Shown here in pieces: positions 33,278 through 41,721 of a stretch of 64,000 nt of DNA. The notes below the pieces were generated by a model. It made no database searches and was not told where the DNA came from. It worked only from the letters and a program-made list of their open reading frames with translations. A program made the position numbers and the translations under genes. Numbering within the stretch: the first letter of the stretch is position 1; every line of letters starts with the position of its first letter. The DNA is from Phycisphaeraceae bacterium (GTDB lineage: Bacteria > Planctomycetota > Phycisphaerae > Phycisphaerales > UBA1924): the NCBI GenBank assembly GCA_021297895.1, contig JAJTHN010000010.1:1-64000 (forward strand), given 5' to 3'.

Positions 33278-33292
33278 TGCACAAAGTGTGCA
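33278..33292. promoter_or_regulatory. Inverted repeat TGCACA-AAG-TGTGCA
   Basis: A perfect 6-bp-arm inverted repeat with a 3-base spacer, 61 bp upstream of the photolyase start, in a position suited to an operator. No regulator is assigned. Confidence 0.45.
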
Positions 33293-33332
33293 TGATGTGG
33301 GTACAACGCGCCGCATGAATCCCGCAAGCGAC

Positions 33333-33407
33333 AACCGACAGCCCTTTGCCAGCCGCCCAACCGACAGCGCACATCGTGCACGCCTGTCGGTTGACCTCGA
33401 CCGACAG
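33333..33407. repeat. Iteron-like array of four CCGACAG motifs
   Basis: AACCGACAG occurs at 33333-33341 and 33359-33367, its inverse CTGTCGGTT at 33384-33392, and GACCGACAG at 33399-33407. The first three are about 25 bp apart. The second and fourth share the longer core CCGACAGCGC. Such short repeats at regular spacing are typical of protein-binding iterons or a multi-site operator. Confidence 0.65.
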
Positions 33408-33598
33408 CGCAACCGGCGCATCGTCCACGCCCGTCCAGAGGCGAATCTGCTCGGCAATTCTCGATATGAACGAGGCCCTTTGCGCGTTCTTTACACAAGC
33501 GCCAGCCCCCTGTATCCACCACCACCAAATATCTCTCTGTACTTCAGAGAAGAGAAGAGCACCCTCCGGTCACGCACATGTTCATTCCCTTCGCACCA

Positions 33599-33629
33599 TT
33601 CTCCACAACGTGGACAACTCTGTGGAAAG
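33599..33629. promoter_or_regulatory. Cluster of three DnaA-box-like sequences
   Basis: Relative to the DnaA box TT(A/T/G)TCCACA, TTCTCCACA (33599-33607, plus) has one mismatch, TTGTCCACG (33609-33617, minus) has one and CTTTCCACA (33621-33629, minus) has one. All three lie within 31 bp, next to an AT-richer tract (about 33510-33560). Together with the iteron-like array 190 bp away, this could be a DnaA-responsive region or even a replication origin. No dnaA or dnaN is in the window. The rest of 33218-33703 contains no ORF I trust. Confidence 0.45.
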
Positions 33630-33703
33630 CGAGTCGGTCTTGATCACCTTGCAACACGCGGCTCGCCGATCCGCGACACTTGGTCCATGCCCATCCGCAC
33701 GCC

Positions 33704-34588
33704 TCAGCGCTGGCACACCTTGCACCAGACCGTCGTCCGCTGGCCAAGCGTTCTGCTGGTCAGCACCCCGCCGCATCGCACGCACGCGGCACCGCCGCGG
33801 CCGTACACCTGGTGAAACTGCGCGTATCGCCCCGGCTGCTCGTCGGCGTTCTTGAAGTCCCGCAGCGTCGAGCCGCCGGCCCCGACCGCGCTCTGCAGCA
33901 CCTGACGGACCGCTCCGCAGAGCCTCTCAACTTCCGCGGCCTTGAGCGTGCGTGCCACGCGGGTCGGTCTGATGCCTGCCAGAAAGAGCGACTCATCCGC
34001 GTAGATGTTGCCCACGCCCGCGAGCGCTCGCTGGTCCAGCAGAACGGCCTTGATCGCCCGTCGCGTGCCGCGGAGTATGGGCGACAACTGCGACGGCTCG
34101 ATGGTCAGCGCATCGGGCCCCAGTTCGTTCCAGCGCTGCTCCAGCAGCACGCGGGCGTCGCGATAGGTCGCGACCTCGCCGAATCGACGCGGGTCGCGGA
34201 AGATCAGCAGGCCTGTGCCGGACTCTCCATCGGTGTTCATCGCGTCGCGTGCTCCGTTCTCGTCCGGCTCGATGCGCCATTGAAGGTGCACGTGGTCCGG
34301 CCGCGGGCCTGCGCTGGCCGATGGCGAATGTCCGACGCCCTGCTTCCAGTACAACTGTCCCGACATGCCAAGGTGCACGCAAATCGCGCGGCGGTCGTAG
34401 GTCTCGATCGCCAGTTGCTTGCCCTTGCGCAGCAGCCTTCTGATCCGGCCCTGGTTGAGCAGGTCGTACGCCAGCGGAACGCCGTTGATCACATCCGGGC
34501 GATACACCCACACGCCGCGCACCCACCGATCCAGCAGGTGCGGCTCGAGCGTCCGGCGGACATTCTCGACCTCGGGCAGTTCGGGCAT
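33704..34588 (-). CDS. mutM: Formamidopyrimidine-DNA glycosylase
   Basis: MutM (Fpg) excises 8-oxoguanine and formamidopyrimidines and cleaves the strand by beta/delta elimination. PELPEVENVRR gives the catalytic Pro2 and Glu3. RKGKQLAIE carries the Lys near position 57, LGMSGQLYW follows, and the H2TH helices (RAIKAVLLDQRALAGVGNIYADESLFLAGI) and C-terminal zinc finger CVRCGGVL...TVWCKVCQR are all present. 294 residues, usual length. The start ATG shares a base with the tadA stop (TGATG), so the two are translationally coupled. Confidence 0.95.
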   Translation of the reverse strand: MPELPEVENVRRTLEPHLLDRWVRGVWVYRPDVINGVPLAYDLLNQGRIRRLLRKGKQLAIETYDRRAICVHLGMSGQLYWKQGVGHSPSASAGPRPDHVHLQWRIEPDENGARDAMNTDGESGTGLLIFRDPRRFGEVATYRDARVLLEQRWNELGPDALTIEPSQLSPILRGTRRAIKAVLLDQRALAGVGNIYADESLFLAGIRPTRVARTLKAAEVERLCGAVRQVLQSAVGAGGSTLRDFKNADEQPGRYAQFHQVYGRGGAACVRCGGVLTSRTLGQRTTVWCKVCQR

Positions 34589-35088
34589 CAGCCGTTCCCC
34601 CGCCGCGCGCGGAAGAACGCGCGGAGCAGTTCCCCGGCCTCGTGAGCGAGCACGCCCGCCACGGGAGCCACGCGGTGGTTCAGCCGCGTGTCCTGCGTAA
34701 GGCTCATCAGCGAGCCGCACGCACCGGCCTTGGGGTCGCTCGCGCCGAACACCACCCGCCCGAGCCGTGCGCTGACGATCGCTCCGGCACACATCGGGCA
34801 CGGCTCGAGCGTCACGACGAGTGTGCAGTGATTCAGCCGCCAATCGCCGACGGCGCTGGCCGCGGCACGGATCGCGATGATCTCCGCATGGGCGGTCGGG
34901 TCATTGTCGCGCTCGCGCAGATTGGCCCCCTCGCCCAGCACGCGCCCGGTGCCGGTCTCGTAGATGATGCACCCCACCGGCGCCTCGCCCATCTCGGCTG
35001 CGTGCCGCGCCAGTTCGAGCGCACGACGCATCATCAGCACGTCCGTGTCGGTCGGGCCGATGGGTTGTTGGGGATCGGGATCGCTCAC
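34588..35088 (-). CDS. tadA: tRNA-specific adenosine deaminase
   Basis: TadA deaminates A34 to inosine in tRNA-Arg(ACG). The zinc site is TAHAEIIAI (His and catalytic Glu) plus PCPMCAGA (two Cys), as in the cytidine/deoxycytidylate deaminase superfamily. VVFGASDPKAGACGSL follows. GTG 35088 is chosen: it gives 166 residues, near the usual length, whereas the open frame upstream is Arg-rich and unconserved. The stop overlaps the mutM start, and both follow the LuxR-type regulator gene on the same strand. Confidence 0.92.
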   Translation of the reverse strand: MSDPDPQQPIGPTDTDVLMMRRALELARHAAEMGEAPVGCIIYETGTGRVLGEGANLRERDNDPTAHAEIIAIRAAASAVGDWRLNHCTLVVTLEPCPMCAGAIVSARLGRVVFGASDPKAGACGSLMSLTQDTRLNHRVAPVAGVLAHEAGELLRAFFRARRGNG

Positions 35089-35111
35089 GCGCGAGCGTAG
35101 GGGCGGCGCGA

Positions 35112-35903
35112 TCAGCGCGAATCGACCAGACCGGCACTGATGGCGATGCGCGCCAGCTCGACGCGGTTCTTGGCCCCGAGTTTGCGACCGATGACCATCC
35201 GGTGCCACTCGATCGTCTTGGCCGAGCGGAAGAGTCGGGCGGCGATCTGCGCCGTGGTCAGTCCTTCGCCGATGAGCCTCAGGATCTGCAATTCGCGCGT
35301 CGTCAGCGAGCCGATCGCACCCATGTCCTGATACTTGGCCCGAACGACAAGATCGCCGACATTATCGCCCGAACTCGGGCCCGCGGCCATGACCGTTGAA
35401 GTTGGGATCACGTCGGCCCCGGGTGCCGCGGCACGGATCGTGACCAACACCGTCGGGCTCGAGGCCGGGTTGATGAGCCCTTCGAGCACGGGTCGAATCG
35501 TCTGAATCTCGGCCCTGCCGCGAAAACTCGTGTGCACCACAATCGCCCGCTGCTCACGGTGCGCCCGCCGATCCAGTTCAATGCACTCGCTGGCAAAACC
35601 GGGCGGGAGAATGTCCTCGAGCAATGTGCCGGAAAGATCCGCCCCTCGTCGGGTCAAGCCACGCATCCGTGCATAGTCGTCGTTGGCGTACTCGATCCGT
35701 CCGGAAGCGACATTGATCAAGAGCACGCCGGCGCCAGCATCCAGCGTCAGAGCCTCCCAGCACGTTGCAAGATCCCGAGGTGCCTTTTCGCTCCGGATCC
35801 CCTCGGGCTCATTCGAATCGCCTTGATTGTGCAAATAGGAAGAAATGGGTGCATCCGATACGAAGCACGTTGATCCACCCCAAGAGGGGTACGTCGTTCT
35901 CAT
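35112..35903 (-). CDS. PAS-like sensor with LuxR-type HTH output
   Basis: A 263-residue regulator without a phosphoacceptor receiver domain. Residues about 40-150 look like a PAS domain (ALTLDAGAGVLLINVASGRIEYANDDYARMRGLTRRGADLSGTLLEDILPPGF). The C-terminal 65 residues form a GerE/LuxR helix-turn-helix: LTTRELQILRLIGEGLTTAQIAARLFRSAKTIEWHRMVIGRKLGAKNRVELARIA. The ligand or signal is unknown. It is divergent from the metal ATPase at 36074, and the ATPase promoter region lies between them. The start is uncertain: ATG 35903 or ATG 35957. Confidence 0.82.
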   Translation of the reverse strand: MRTTYPSWGGSTCFVSDAPISSYLHNQGDSNEPEGIRSEKAPRDLATCWEALTLDAGAGVLLINVASGRIEYANDDYARMRGLTRRGADLSGTLLEDILPPGFASECIELDRRAHREQRAIVVHTSFRGRAEIQTIRPVLEGLINPASSPTVLVTIRAAAPGADVIPTSTVMAAGPSSGDNVGDLVVRAKYQDMGAIGSLTTRELQILRLIGEGLTTAQIAARLFRSAKTIEWHRMVIGRKLGAKNRVELARIAISAGLVDSR

Positions 35904-36026
35904 GGCCCGCCCCCGAGCCAGCCCTCTGAAGATAATGGTGTTAGGGTTTGAGGGCATGAAGTGAGAGGGGGGAGGGCCAAAATACCAGTGGTTCCCCTGG
36001 CAAAAGCCCCCGATTAGTCCCCCAAC

Positions 36027-36061
36027 GGCGGACGCCGCACCCTATACTTGCGCTGTCCGCC
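36027..36061 (+). promoter_or_regulatory. Promoter bracketed by an inverted repeat upstream of the metal ATPase
   Basis: GGCGGAC (36027-36033) and GTCCGCC (36055-36061) are perfect inverted arms that flank a -10-like TATACT (36043-36048). The ATPase ATG is 26 bp after the -10. No good -35 is seen. Placement of arms on both sides of the -10 suggests a repressor or MerR-type binding site. Confidence 0.45.
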
Positions 36062-36073
36062 CTCCGCGGCACC

Positions 36074-38338
36074 ATGTCCATCCCAAGCACCCAGCAAGAA
36101 TCGGCCGCCTGGTCACCGAAGGGTGAACTGGTCGCGGCAGTGATCATGGGAATGGGACTGAGTTTCGGATTCATTGTCTGGGGACTTGCGTTTCTCGGCT
36201 TGGAGGCGGCTTCCAGTCCGCTCACAGCGAGCATCGTCTTTGCCGGGCAGGTGCTCGCGCTCGGGATCGGTTTGGTTTATGGCGGGCGGGCGGCGCTGGG
36301 CGCGCTTCGACACGGTGCGTTCGACATCGACGTGCTGATGTTCCTCGGCGCGCTCCTGGCCGCGATCGTCGGAGAGGTCGCCGATGGTGCCCTGCTGCTG
36401 TTCCTGTTCACACTCTCCGGCGCGCTGGAGGGGCTGGCGATGGAGCGCACCACGCGCGCCATCGAGGCCCTGAGCAAACTCATGCCTACGAGCGCTCTGC
36501 GGCTGAATGTCGCAACGGGCGCGTGGGAAAAGGTCGAGCCGCAACTGCTGGTGCCGGGGGATCGGGTCCGCATCCTGCCGGGAGAGACGATCCCCGCCGA
36601 CGCGACGCTCGACGCCGGTTCGACGAGCGTGAACCAGGCGACGCTGACCGGCGAGAGCATGCCGCGAGATGTTGCCGCGGGCGATGAGCTTTTCGCCGGG
36701 ACGATCAACGTGGGCAACCCGGTGGAGGCGACGGTGCTTCGTCCCGCGGGCGAGTCGAGCCTGCAGCGGATCCTGGACCTTGTGACCACGGCCCAGCAGC
36801 AGCGTGAGCCGGTGCAGCAGTTACTCGATCGGCTCAGCCAGCCGTACGCCATCGGCGTCTTGATCATGAGTGTGATGGCGTTTCTGGGCTTCTGGCTTCT
36901 GGCCGGCGCTCCTTGGCGCGAGTCGCTGTACACGGGCATCACGCTGCTGATCGTCGCGTCGCCCTGTGCGCTGATCATCGCGACGCCCACGGCCACGCTC
37001 GCGGCCATCAGCCGCGGGGCGCGGTCGGGCGTGCTGTTCAAGGGCGGGCAGTCGATCCAGCGTCTGGCGGGGCTCGGCGCGATCGCCTTCGACAAGACCG
37101 GCACGCTGACCGTCGGCAAGCCGCGGGTCAATCAGGTTCACCCCGTCGCGTGGAGCCACGGTCGCGAAGTGCTCGCCATCGCCGCGGGGCTCGAGGCCCA
37201 CAGCACCCACCCGATCGCCGAGGCCATCATCGCCGCGGCCAAGCAGCGTGGGGTGGCTCCGGTGGAACTGAGCGAAGTTGGCTACGTCGCCGGACGCGGC
37301 GTCAGCGGCTGGGCGGTGGGCGTGCCGGCCAGTGCGGAACTGGGCTCGGCTCTCGCCGGCCAGTCCCCCCGGCCCATCGAGGCCCGCCTGGGCAGCCTTG
37401 CGCACACGAGTGAACTGATCCCCGTGTGCCTGCGCTCCCGCGTGCGCGAGCTTCTGGAACTGGTCCAGGGCCGCGGCCAGATCGCGGTGGTCTGCGCGTA
37501 CAACGAGCAGGCGGTGGTCTTCATCCTTAGCGACACGGTCCGGCCCGGTGCCGAATGCCTGGTCACGCGCTTGCACGAACTCGGTGTGCGGCCGGTCGTG
37601 ATGCTCACGGGTGATAACCGCCTGACCGCGGCACGCGTGGGCGAAGCCCTCGGGCTCGACGAGGTTCACGCCGAACTGCTGCCTGAGCACAAGGTCGAGC
37701 ACGTTCGGGCCCTGAGGACGGCGACGCACCGTCGCGAGTCGGCGTTGCCGGAGACCTCTCGCCGCGGCAAGCGCGCGCGGCTGCGCGATGCGCTCAATGT
37801 GCTGCGCGGAGCGCTGAGCGTCGGCGGCGACCGCGGCGTGGGCGTAATCGGCGATGGTGTCAACGATGCGCCCGCGCTGGCCGCGAGCGATGTCTCGATC
37901 GCGATCGGCTCCATCGGCAGCGATGCGGCGCTGGAGTCGGCGGACATCGTGCTGCTGAGCGATGATCTTTCGGCGGTGCCGTGGGCCGTCGCCCTGGCGC
38001 GCCGAACACGCCGCACGATCACGATCAACCTGCTCTTTGCCGTATCTGCGATGCTCGTGATGGCCGTGACGGTCATCGTGAGCAAACTTCTGGGCGTGAC
38101 GGTGCCCATGTGGGCCGGCGTGGTCGGTCACGAGGGCGGAACGCTGCTAGTCGTCGCGCACTCGCTGCTGCTGCTGGTGTATCCGGGCGTTCCGCTGTGT
38201 ACGTGCCGCTCGCACGCGGCCGGCGAATCCGGCGGCGCACCCCATGCGAAGTCGGGCCATCGCGAGTCGTCGGCCGATGCGCGGAATGCGGGCGTTGACG
38301 CGGGAGTGGACGCGGGCTCGCGCGTGGCCGGAGTCTGA
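36074..38338 (+). CDS. P1B-type heavy-metal-translocating ATPase, SPC/HEGGT type
   Basis: A 754-residue P-type ATPase. Present are TGES in the actuator domain, the metal motif SPC in the sixth helix (IVASPCALIIATPTATLA), the phosphorylated DKTGTLT, the HP motif (HSTHPIAEAI) and GDGVNDAPAL in the hinge. The C-terminal helices contain HEGGT. SPC with HEG(G/S)T and no N-terminal metal-binding domain is the pattern of subgroup P1B-4 (Co/Zn/Fe-type exporters such as CoaT). The P-domain carries a basic insert of about 35 residues (THRRESALPETSRRGKRARL). The C-terminus has CTCRSHA, a possible metal-binding tail. Metal choice is uncertain. Confidence 0.87.
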   Translation: MSIPSTQQESAAWSPKGELVAAVIMGMGLSFGFIVWGLAFLGLEAASSPLTASIVFAGQVLALGIGLVYGGRAALGALRHGAFDIDVLMFLGALLAAIVGEVADGALLLFLFTLSGALEGLAMERTTRAIEALSKLMPTSALRLNVATGAWEKVEPQLLVPGDRVRILPGETIPADATLDAGSTSVNQATLTGESMPRDVAAGDELFAGTINVGNPVEATVLRPAGESSLQRILDLVTTAQQQREPVQQLLDRLSQPYAIGVLIMSVMAFLGFWLLAGAPWRESLYTGITLLIVASPCALIIATPTATLAAISRGARSGVLFKGGQSIQRLAGLGAIAFDKTGTLTVGKPRVNQVHPVAWSHGREVLAIAAGLEAHSTHPIAEAIIAAAKQRGVAPVELSEVGYVAGRGVSGWAVGVPASAELGSALAGQSPRPIEARLGSLAHTSELIPVCLRSRVRELLELVQGRGQIAVVCAYNEQAVVFILSDTVRPGAECLVTRLHELGVRPVVMLTGDNRLTAARVGEALGLDEVHAELLPEHKVEHVRALRTATHRRESALPETSRRGKRARLRDALNVLRGALSVGGDRGVGVIGDGVNDAPALAASDVSIAIGSIGSDAALESADIVLLSDDLSAVPWAVALARRTRRTITINLLFAVSAMLVMAVTVIVSKLLGVTVPMWAGVVGHEGGTLLVVAHSLLLLVYPGVPLCTCRSHAAGESGGAPHAKSGHRESSADARNAGVDAGVDAGSRVAGV

Positions 38339-38397
38339 GCGTCGCCAGCGGGTTGCTCCTGCCGCAGGGACCGACCGATCCGGCCAATGATCAAGTT

Positions 38398-39471
38398 ATG
38401 GCGGCCCATGTTCCGAACCCCGAGCCTGCTCCGCGCCGCCCCGCTTCGCAGCGCTCATCGGCCGCGGTGGTCGTCGTGGCCGGCAGCGTGTCGCTGGCGG
38501 TGCACGCGGGCGTTCTGATGAGCATCTCGGGCCTGAACGTCGGCGGCGGTGCGCTCGCGGAGCCTGTCGAGGTTGGCGAGGCGTTCATCGAGCGCGCAGC
38601 GCGCCCGATTCGGCGGGTCGCCGACCGCGACCGGCGACCGACGCCCGAGCGGGCTCCGCCGCAAGCAAATGCCCGCGCTTCGGTCGATGGCGTGGTCGGG
38701 CCGGGGCCCGGAGCGCAGCTGCCGTCGCAAGCCGAGCCGACCGCATCGCCCGAGGCGACGGCCGAGAGCGAGCCGGTCGGCATCGCGAGCGGTGCGCTCG
38801 CCGGTGCGCTGCGCGCTCAGGGCCCGGGCGTGTCGTTCGCCGGGCTCAGCGCCAGCGGCGTGCGAGCCCGCAGCGTCGTGTATGTCGTTGACGCCAGCGG
38901 GCCGATGGTCTCGAGCATGCCCGATGTGCTCAGCGAACTTGAGCGTTCGATCGCCGGGCTCGCGCCCACGCAGCGCTTCGGCGTCGTGCTCTTCCGCGAT
39001 CAGGGCGACACCGGCGGCGGCCCCGCGGCGGTTTCCTTCCGTCCGCGCCTGATCGACGCCAACCGAACCAACCGCGAGGCCCTCCGCGTGTGGCTCGACG
39101 ATCAACGCATCGCCGGCAGGTCAAGCCCGATGGCCGGACTGCGCGCCGCTCTTGAACTCAGACCCCAGGTCATCTTCCTGCTCTCGCGCTCGATCGACCG
39201 CACCGGCGGCGGCGCGTGGGACCTGGGTCTTGAAGCGACACTCGCGGAACTCGACCGCCTGAATCCCGCCGACCCCGCAACGGGACGGCGGCCGGTCATT
39301 ATCAAGACCATCCAGTTCATCGACGAGGACCCCACGGGAATCATGCGGGCGATCGCCCGACAGCACGGTGCCGCGGCACAGGCCGAGCCGATCACCCCCG
39401 GCGGTGAGTCGGCCCCGCGGAGTTCACAGGACGATCACCGCGTGCTGCGTGCGCGGGACTTGCAACGCTGA
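38398..39471 (+). CDS. Membrane-anchored VWA-like protein
   Basis: After a polar start there is one membrane segment (AAVVVVAGSVSLAVHAGVLMSI), a Pro/Arg/Ala-rich region (residues about 60-135) and then a von Willebrand A-like domain: SVVYVVDASGPMVSSMPDVLSELERSIAGLAPTQRFGVVLF, a later RSSPMAGLRAALELRPQVIFLLS and IKTIQF. The canonical MIDAS D-x-S-x-S reads DASGP-M, so metal binding may be altered. The region 38339-38397 after the ATPase is too short for another gene. ATG 38398 is chosen for the placement of the membrane segment. Function unknown; VWA domains mediate protein contacts. Confidence 0.7.
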   Translation: MAAHVPNPEPAPRRPASQRSSAAVVVVAGSVSLAVHAGVLMSISGLNVGGGALAEPVEVGEAFIERAARPIRRVADRDRRPTPERAPPQANARASVDGVVGPGPGAQLPSQAEPTASPEATAESEPVGIASGALAGALRAQGPGVSFAGLSASGVRARSVVYVVDASGPMVSSMPDVLSELERSIAGLAPTQRFGVVLFRDQGDTGGGPAAVSFRPRLIDANRTNREALRVWLDDQRIAGRSSPMAGLRAALELRPQVIFLLSRSIDRTGGGAWDLGLEATLAELDRLNPADPATGRRPVIIKTIQFIDEDPTGIMRAIARQHGAAAQAEPITPGGESAPRSSQDDHRVLRARDLQR

Positions 39472-39614
39472 ATCGATCTGGAGCGATTGACGCAATCATC
39501 ACACAGCCACCGGTCCGAGGTCAGTTCTGAGCACGCTCGGGGGGCGAATGATCCGATCGCCCCGCACAATCGACCCGCGCGGGCGACGAGAGCCTTACCA
39601 GTCAGGAACCACCC

Positions 39615-41618
39615 ATGATCCGCTCAGCTCACGCGATGCTCGCACTTCTGGCCGGCGTTTTCCCCGTGGCACAGGCTACGTCTGCGGGCCAGAATCAAGG
39701 TGTGGACCCTGGTATCGCGCCCGCGCCGGTCGTGTCGCCGACGCCGTCGCAGCGCGTCAGTCTCGATGATGCGGTGGCCTTTGTCGCCGCTCTTGAGAAG
39801 GACAACGAGGATCTCAGTGCGCTCTGGGGCGTGCGTCCGTGGCCACAGGTCGAGACGGAGCGCACGCGGCGAATCCGGAACTACCTTCGTACCGAGGGCG
39901 CCGCGCTGACGGACGACATACAGCGTGCCAGCGCCCTGCTCATGCTGGCGCGGCTGGAACTTGTCAGACCTCCGATCCAGGCCGCCGCGATCATCAGCCC
40001 CGGCCAACTCGCGACGTACCTGCGCGCCGCTGAGGGACTCTCGACCGCGGCGGAGGGTCTTCGCCGCGTGACGCTCGCGCACGTGCTGATCCAACTGGGG
40101 GAGCGAGCGGAGGCGCGGGAACTGGCTGACTCGGTACTCGAGCTGCCTGTCGGCGAGGACGCGACGCGCAGCGTCACGGCCCGAACGGGCCTGGAAGCCA
40201 TCCTCGCACGCGCCAGGGCCGAGGACGATGATGTCGTGCGCGAGCGCCTGATTGCGGCCATCGAGCGAGCCGATGTCGCCGGTGTGGGCAAACGCCTCGC
40301 CGGCGAGGCGCGACTGGCCGCGACACAGCGCGCCCTGGCTACCGGCGGCGCGAGCGAGGTGCAGTTCGTCGAGGCCGCATTGGCGCTGTCGCTGTCGCCG
40401 CGCCAGTACGCGACGCTGTCGCGGAGCGCTCTGAAGGACAAGAACGCCGAGGCGATCCTCGGCTTCAAGTCTGCAGGCATCAACGATCTTTGGAATCTTC
40501 CGGCGTGGCTTCAGTCAGCGGATCCGACACCGAACGAGCCGCTCGCGCGTCGGCTTCGCGACCTGTTGATCGACGAGTCCGTCACCCATTCCCGTGTTGA
40601 TCGTCAGCAGGTGGCGCGTGCCCGTGTCGCCCGCGCTCTTGTCGATGCGGACCTGCGTCCGCGATTGGCTTCGCTGCTGAAGTCCTATGCGGATGTGCTC
40701 GCGTCGCATTCCGAACGCGCGGGCGGGTTGTTCCAGACTGGCAGTCTGCTCGACTTCATGGCTCCGCGGCTGGCCGAGTATCCGCCGCCGGCGCGCGAGC
40801 AGTTCTGGCGGCTGTTCGACATCGCGCTCGCGAACGATCCGAACTTCATCAGCTCGGGCCTGGCGATGCGGATCCTCGAGCAGCGGCAGGCTCGCACGGA
40901 CCTCCAGCAGTACGACAGCGCACTCTGGACCGTCGCTGCCGCCGCGTACACCAACGGCGACCGGGCATCGCTGTGGCAGGCGATGCGGTCCATCAACGCG
41001 CTCGATCGCTCAACAGGCGAGTTCGGCTACACCGCCCGCGGCGAGCTGGGCGTTCGCTCGGCCCTGGCGTGGTACACGATGCTCGCCGCGGCGGGTCAGG
41101 ATGGTTCTGCATCAACAGATCCCAGGTCCGCCGAGCAGATCCAATCACGTACCGAACTGGCCAGCATGCTGGACATCGCCGCCGGTTCAAAGCTGCCTGA
41201 TGGCAGCGACCTTCGGCGAGATCTTGATGCCGCCCGGGCGGTCGCGTGGCTCAGCGCTCGCCGGCGTGGCAAGGCCATCGCCCTCGCTCAGCCCATGACC
41301 GACGTCATGCCCAGCGATGCCGCTACGCCGCAGGCCCGGGCGCGGGCGTGGAACGCGTGGAGCGCGTATCTCGTCGCGCTCGCCAGCGTGCCGAGCGGTG
41401 CCGACGACGGCCCCCCTCGCGCCAACGCCGATGACCTGCGTCTCAGACTTCGGACGCTGCGCGCGATCGATCCGGAGTTCGGCGTCGAGGTCGCGCCCCG
41501 CGCCGCCGCGGCTCTGAAGGTGCTGTGGACCGAGCTGGAACTCTCTCGCCGCGTGCCCGCGGAGCCGGCTGCGCCCGACCAGCCCAACCAGCCCAACCAG
41601 CCCGGCCAGCAGCCCTGA
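39615..41618 (+). CDS. Exported helical protein of unknown function
   Basis: Starts with a signal peptide (MIRSAHAMLALLAGVFPVAQATSAG). The remaining 640 residues are mostly helical, with Ala/Leu/Arg-rich repeating helices reminiscent of TPR-like arrays, for example LLMLARLELVRPPIQAAAIISPGQLATYLRAAEGLSTAAEGLRRV. The C-terminus is a Pro/Asn/Gln linker (PDQPNQPNQPGQQP). I recognise no family. It probably lies in the periplasm. The gene is co-directional with tmk 104 bp downstream. Confidence 0.65.
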   Translation: MIRSAHAMLALLAGVFPVAQATSAGQNQGVDPGIAPAPVVSPTPSQRVSLDDAVAFVAALEKDNEDLSALWGVRPWPQVETERTRRIRNYLRTEGAALTDDIQRASALLMLARLELVRPPIQAAAIISPGQLATYLRAAEGLSTAAEGLRRVTLAHVLIQLGERAEARELADSVLELPVGEDATRSVTARTGLEAILARARAEDDDVVRERLIAAIERADVAGVGKRLAGEARLAATQRALATGGASEVQFVEAALALSLSPRQYATLSRSALKDKNAEAILGFKSAGINDLWNLPAWLQSADPTPNEPLARRLRDLLIDESVTHSRVDRQQVARARVARALVDADLRPRLASLLKSYADVLASHSERAGGLFQTGSLLDFMAPRLAEYPPPAREQFWRLFDIALANDPNFISSGLAMRILEQRQARTDLQQYDSALWTVAAAAYTNGDRASLWQAMRSINALDRSTGEFGYTARGELGVRSALAWYTMLAAAGQDGSASTDPRSAEQIQSRTELASMLDIAAGSKLPDGSDLRRDLDAARAVAWLSARRRGKAIALAQPMTDVMPSDAATPQARARAWNAWSAYLVALASVPSGADDGPPRANADDLRLRLRTLRAIDPEFGVEVAPRAAAALKVLWTELELSRRVPAEPAAPDQPNQPNQPGQQP

Positions 41619-41721
41619 GCCGCTGCACGTTCGGCCACTTGTGGCGCAGTGCCCGTCGCGTTGCCGCTCGCTCGCCCGGCCGCCCCGCCCGCCGTCCGGC
41701 GCACGCGGTACCATCGACCAG

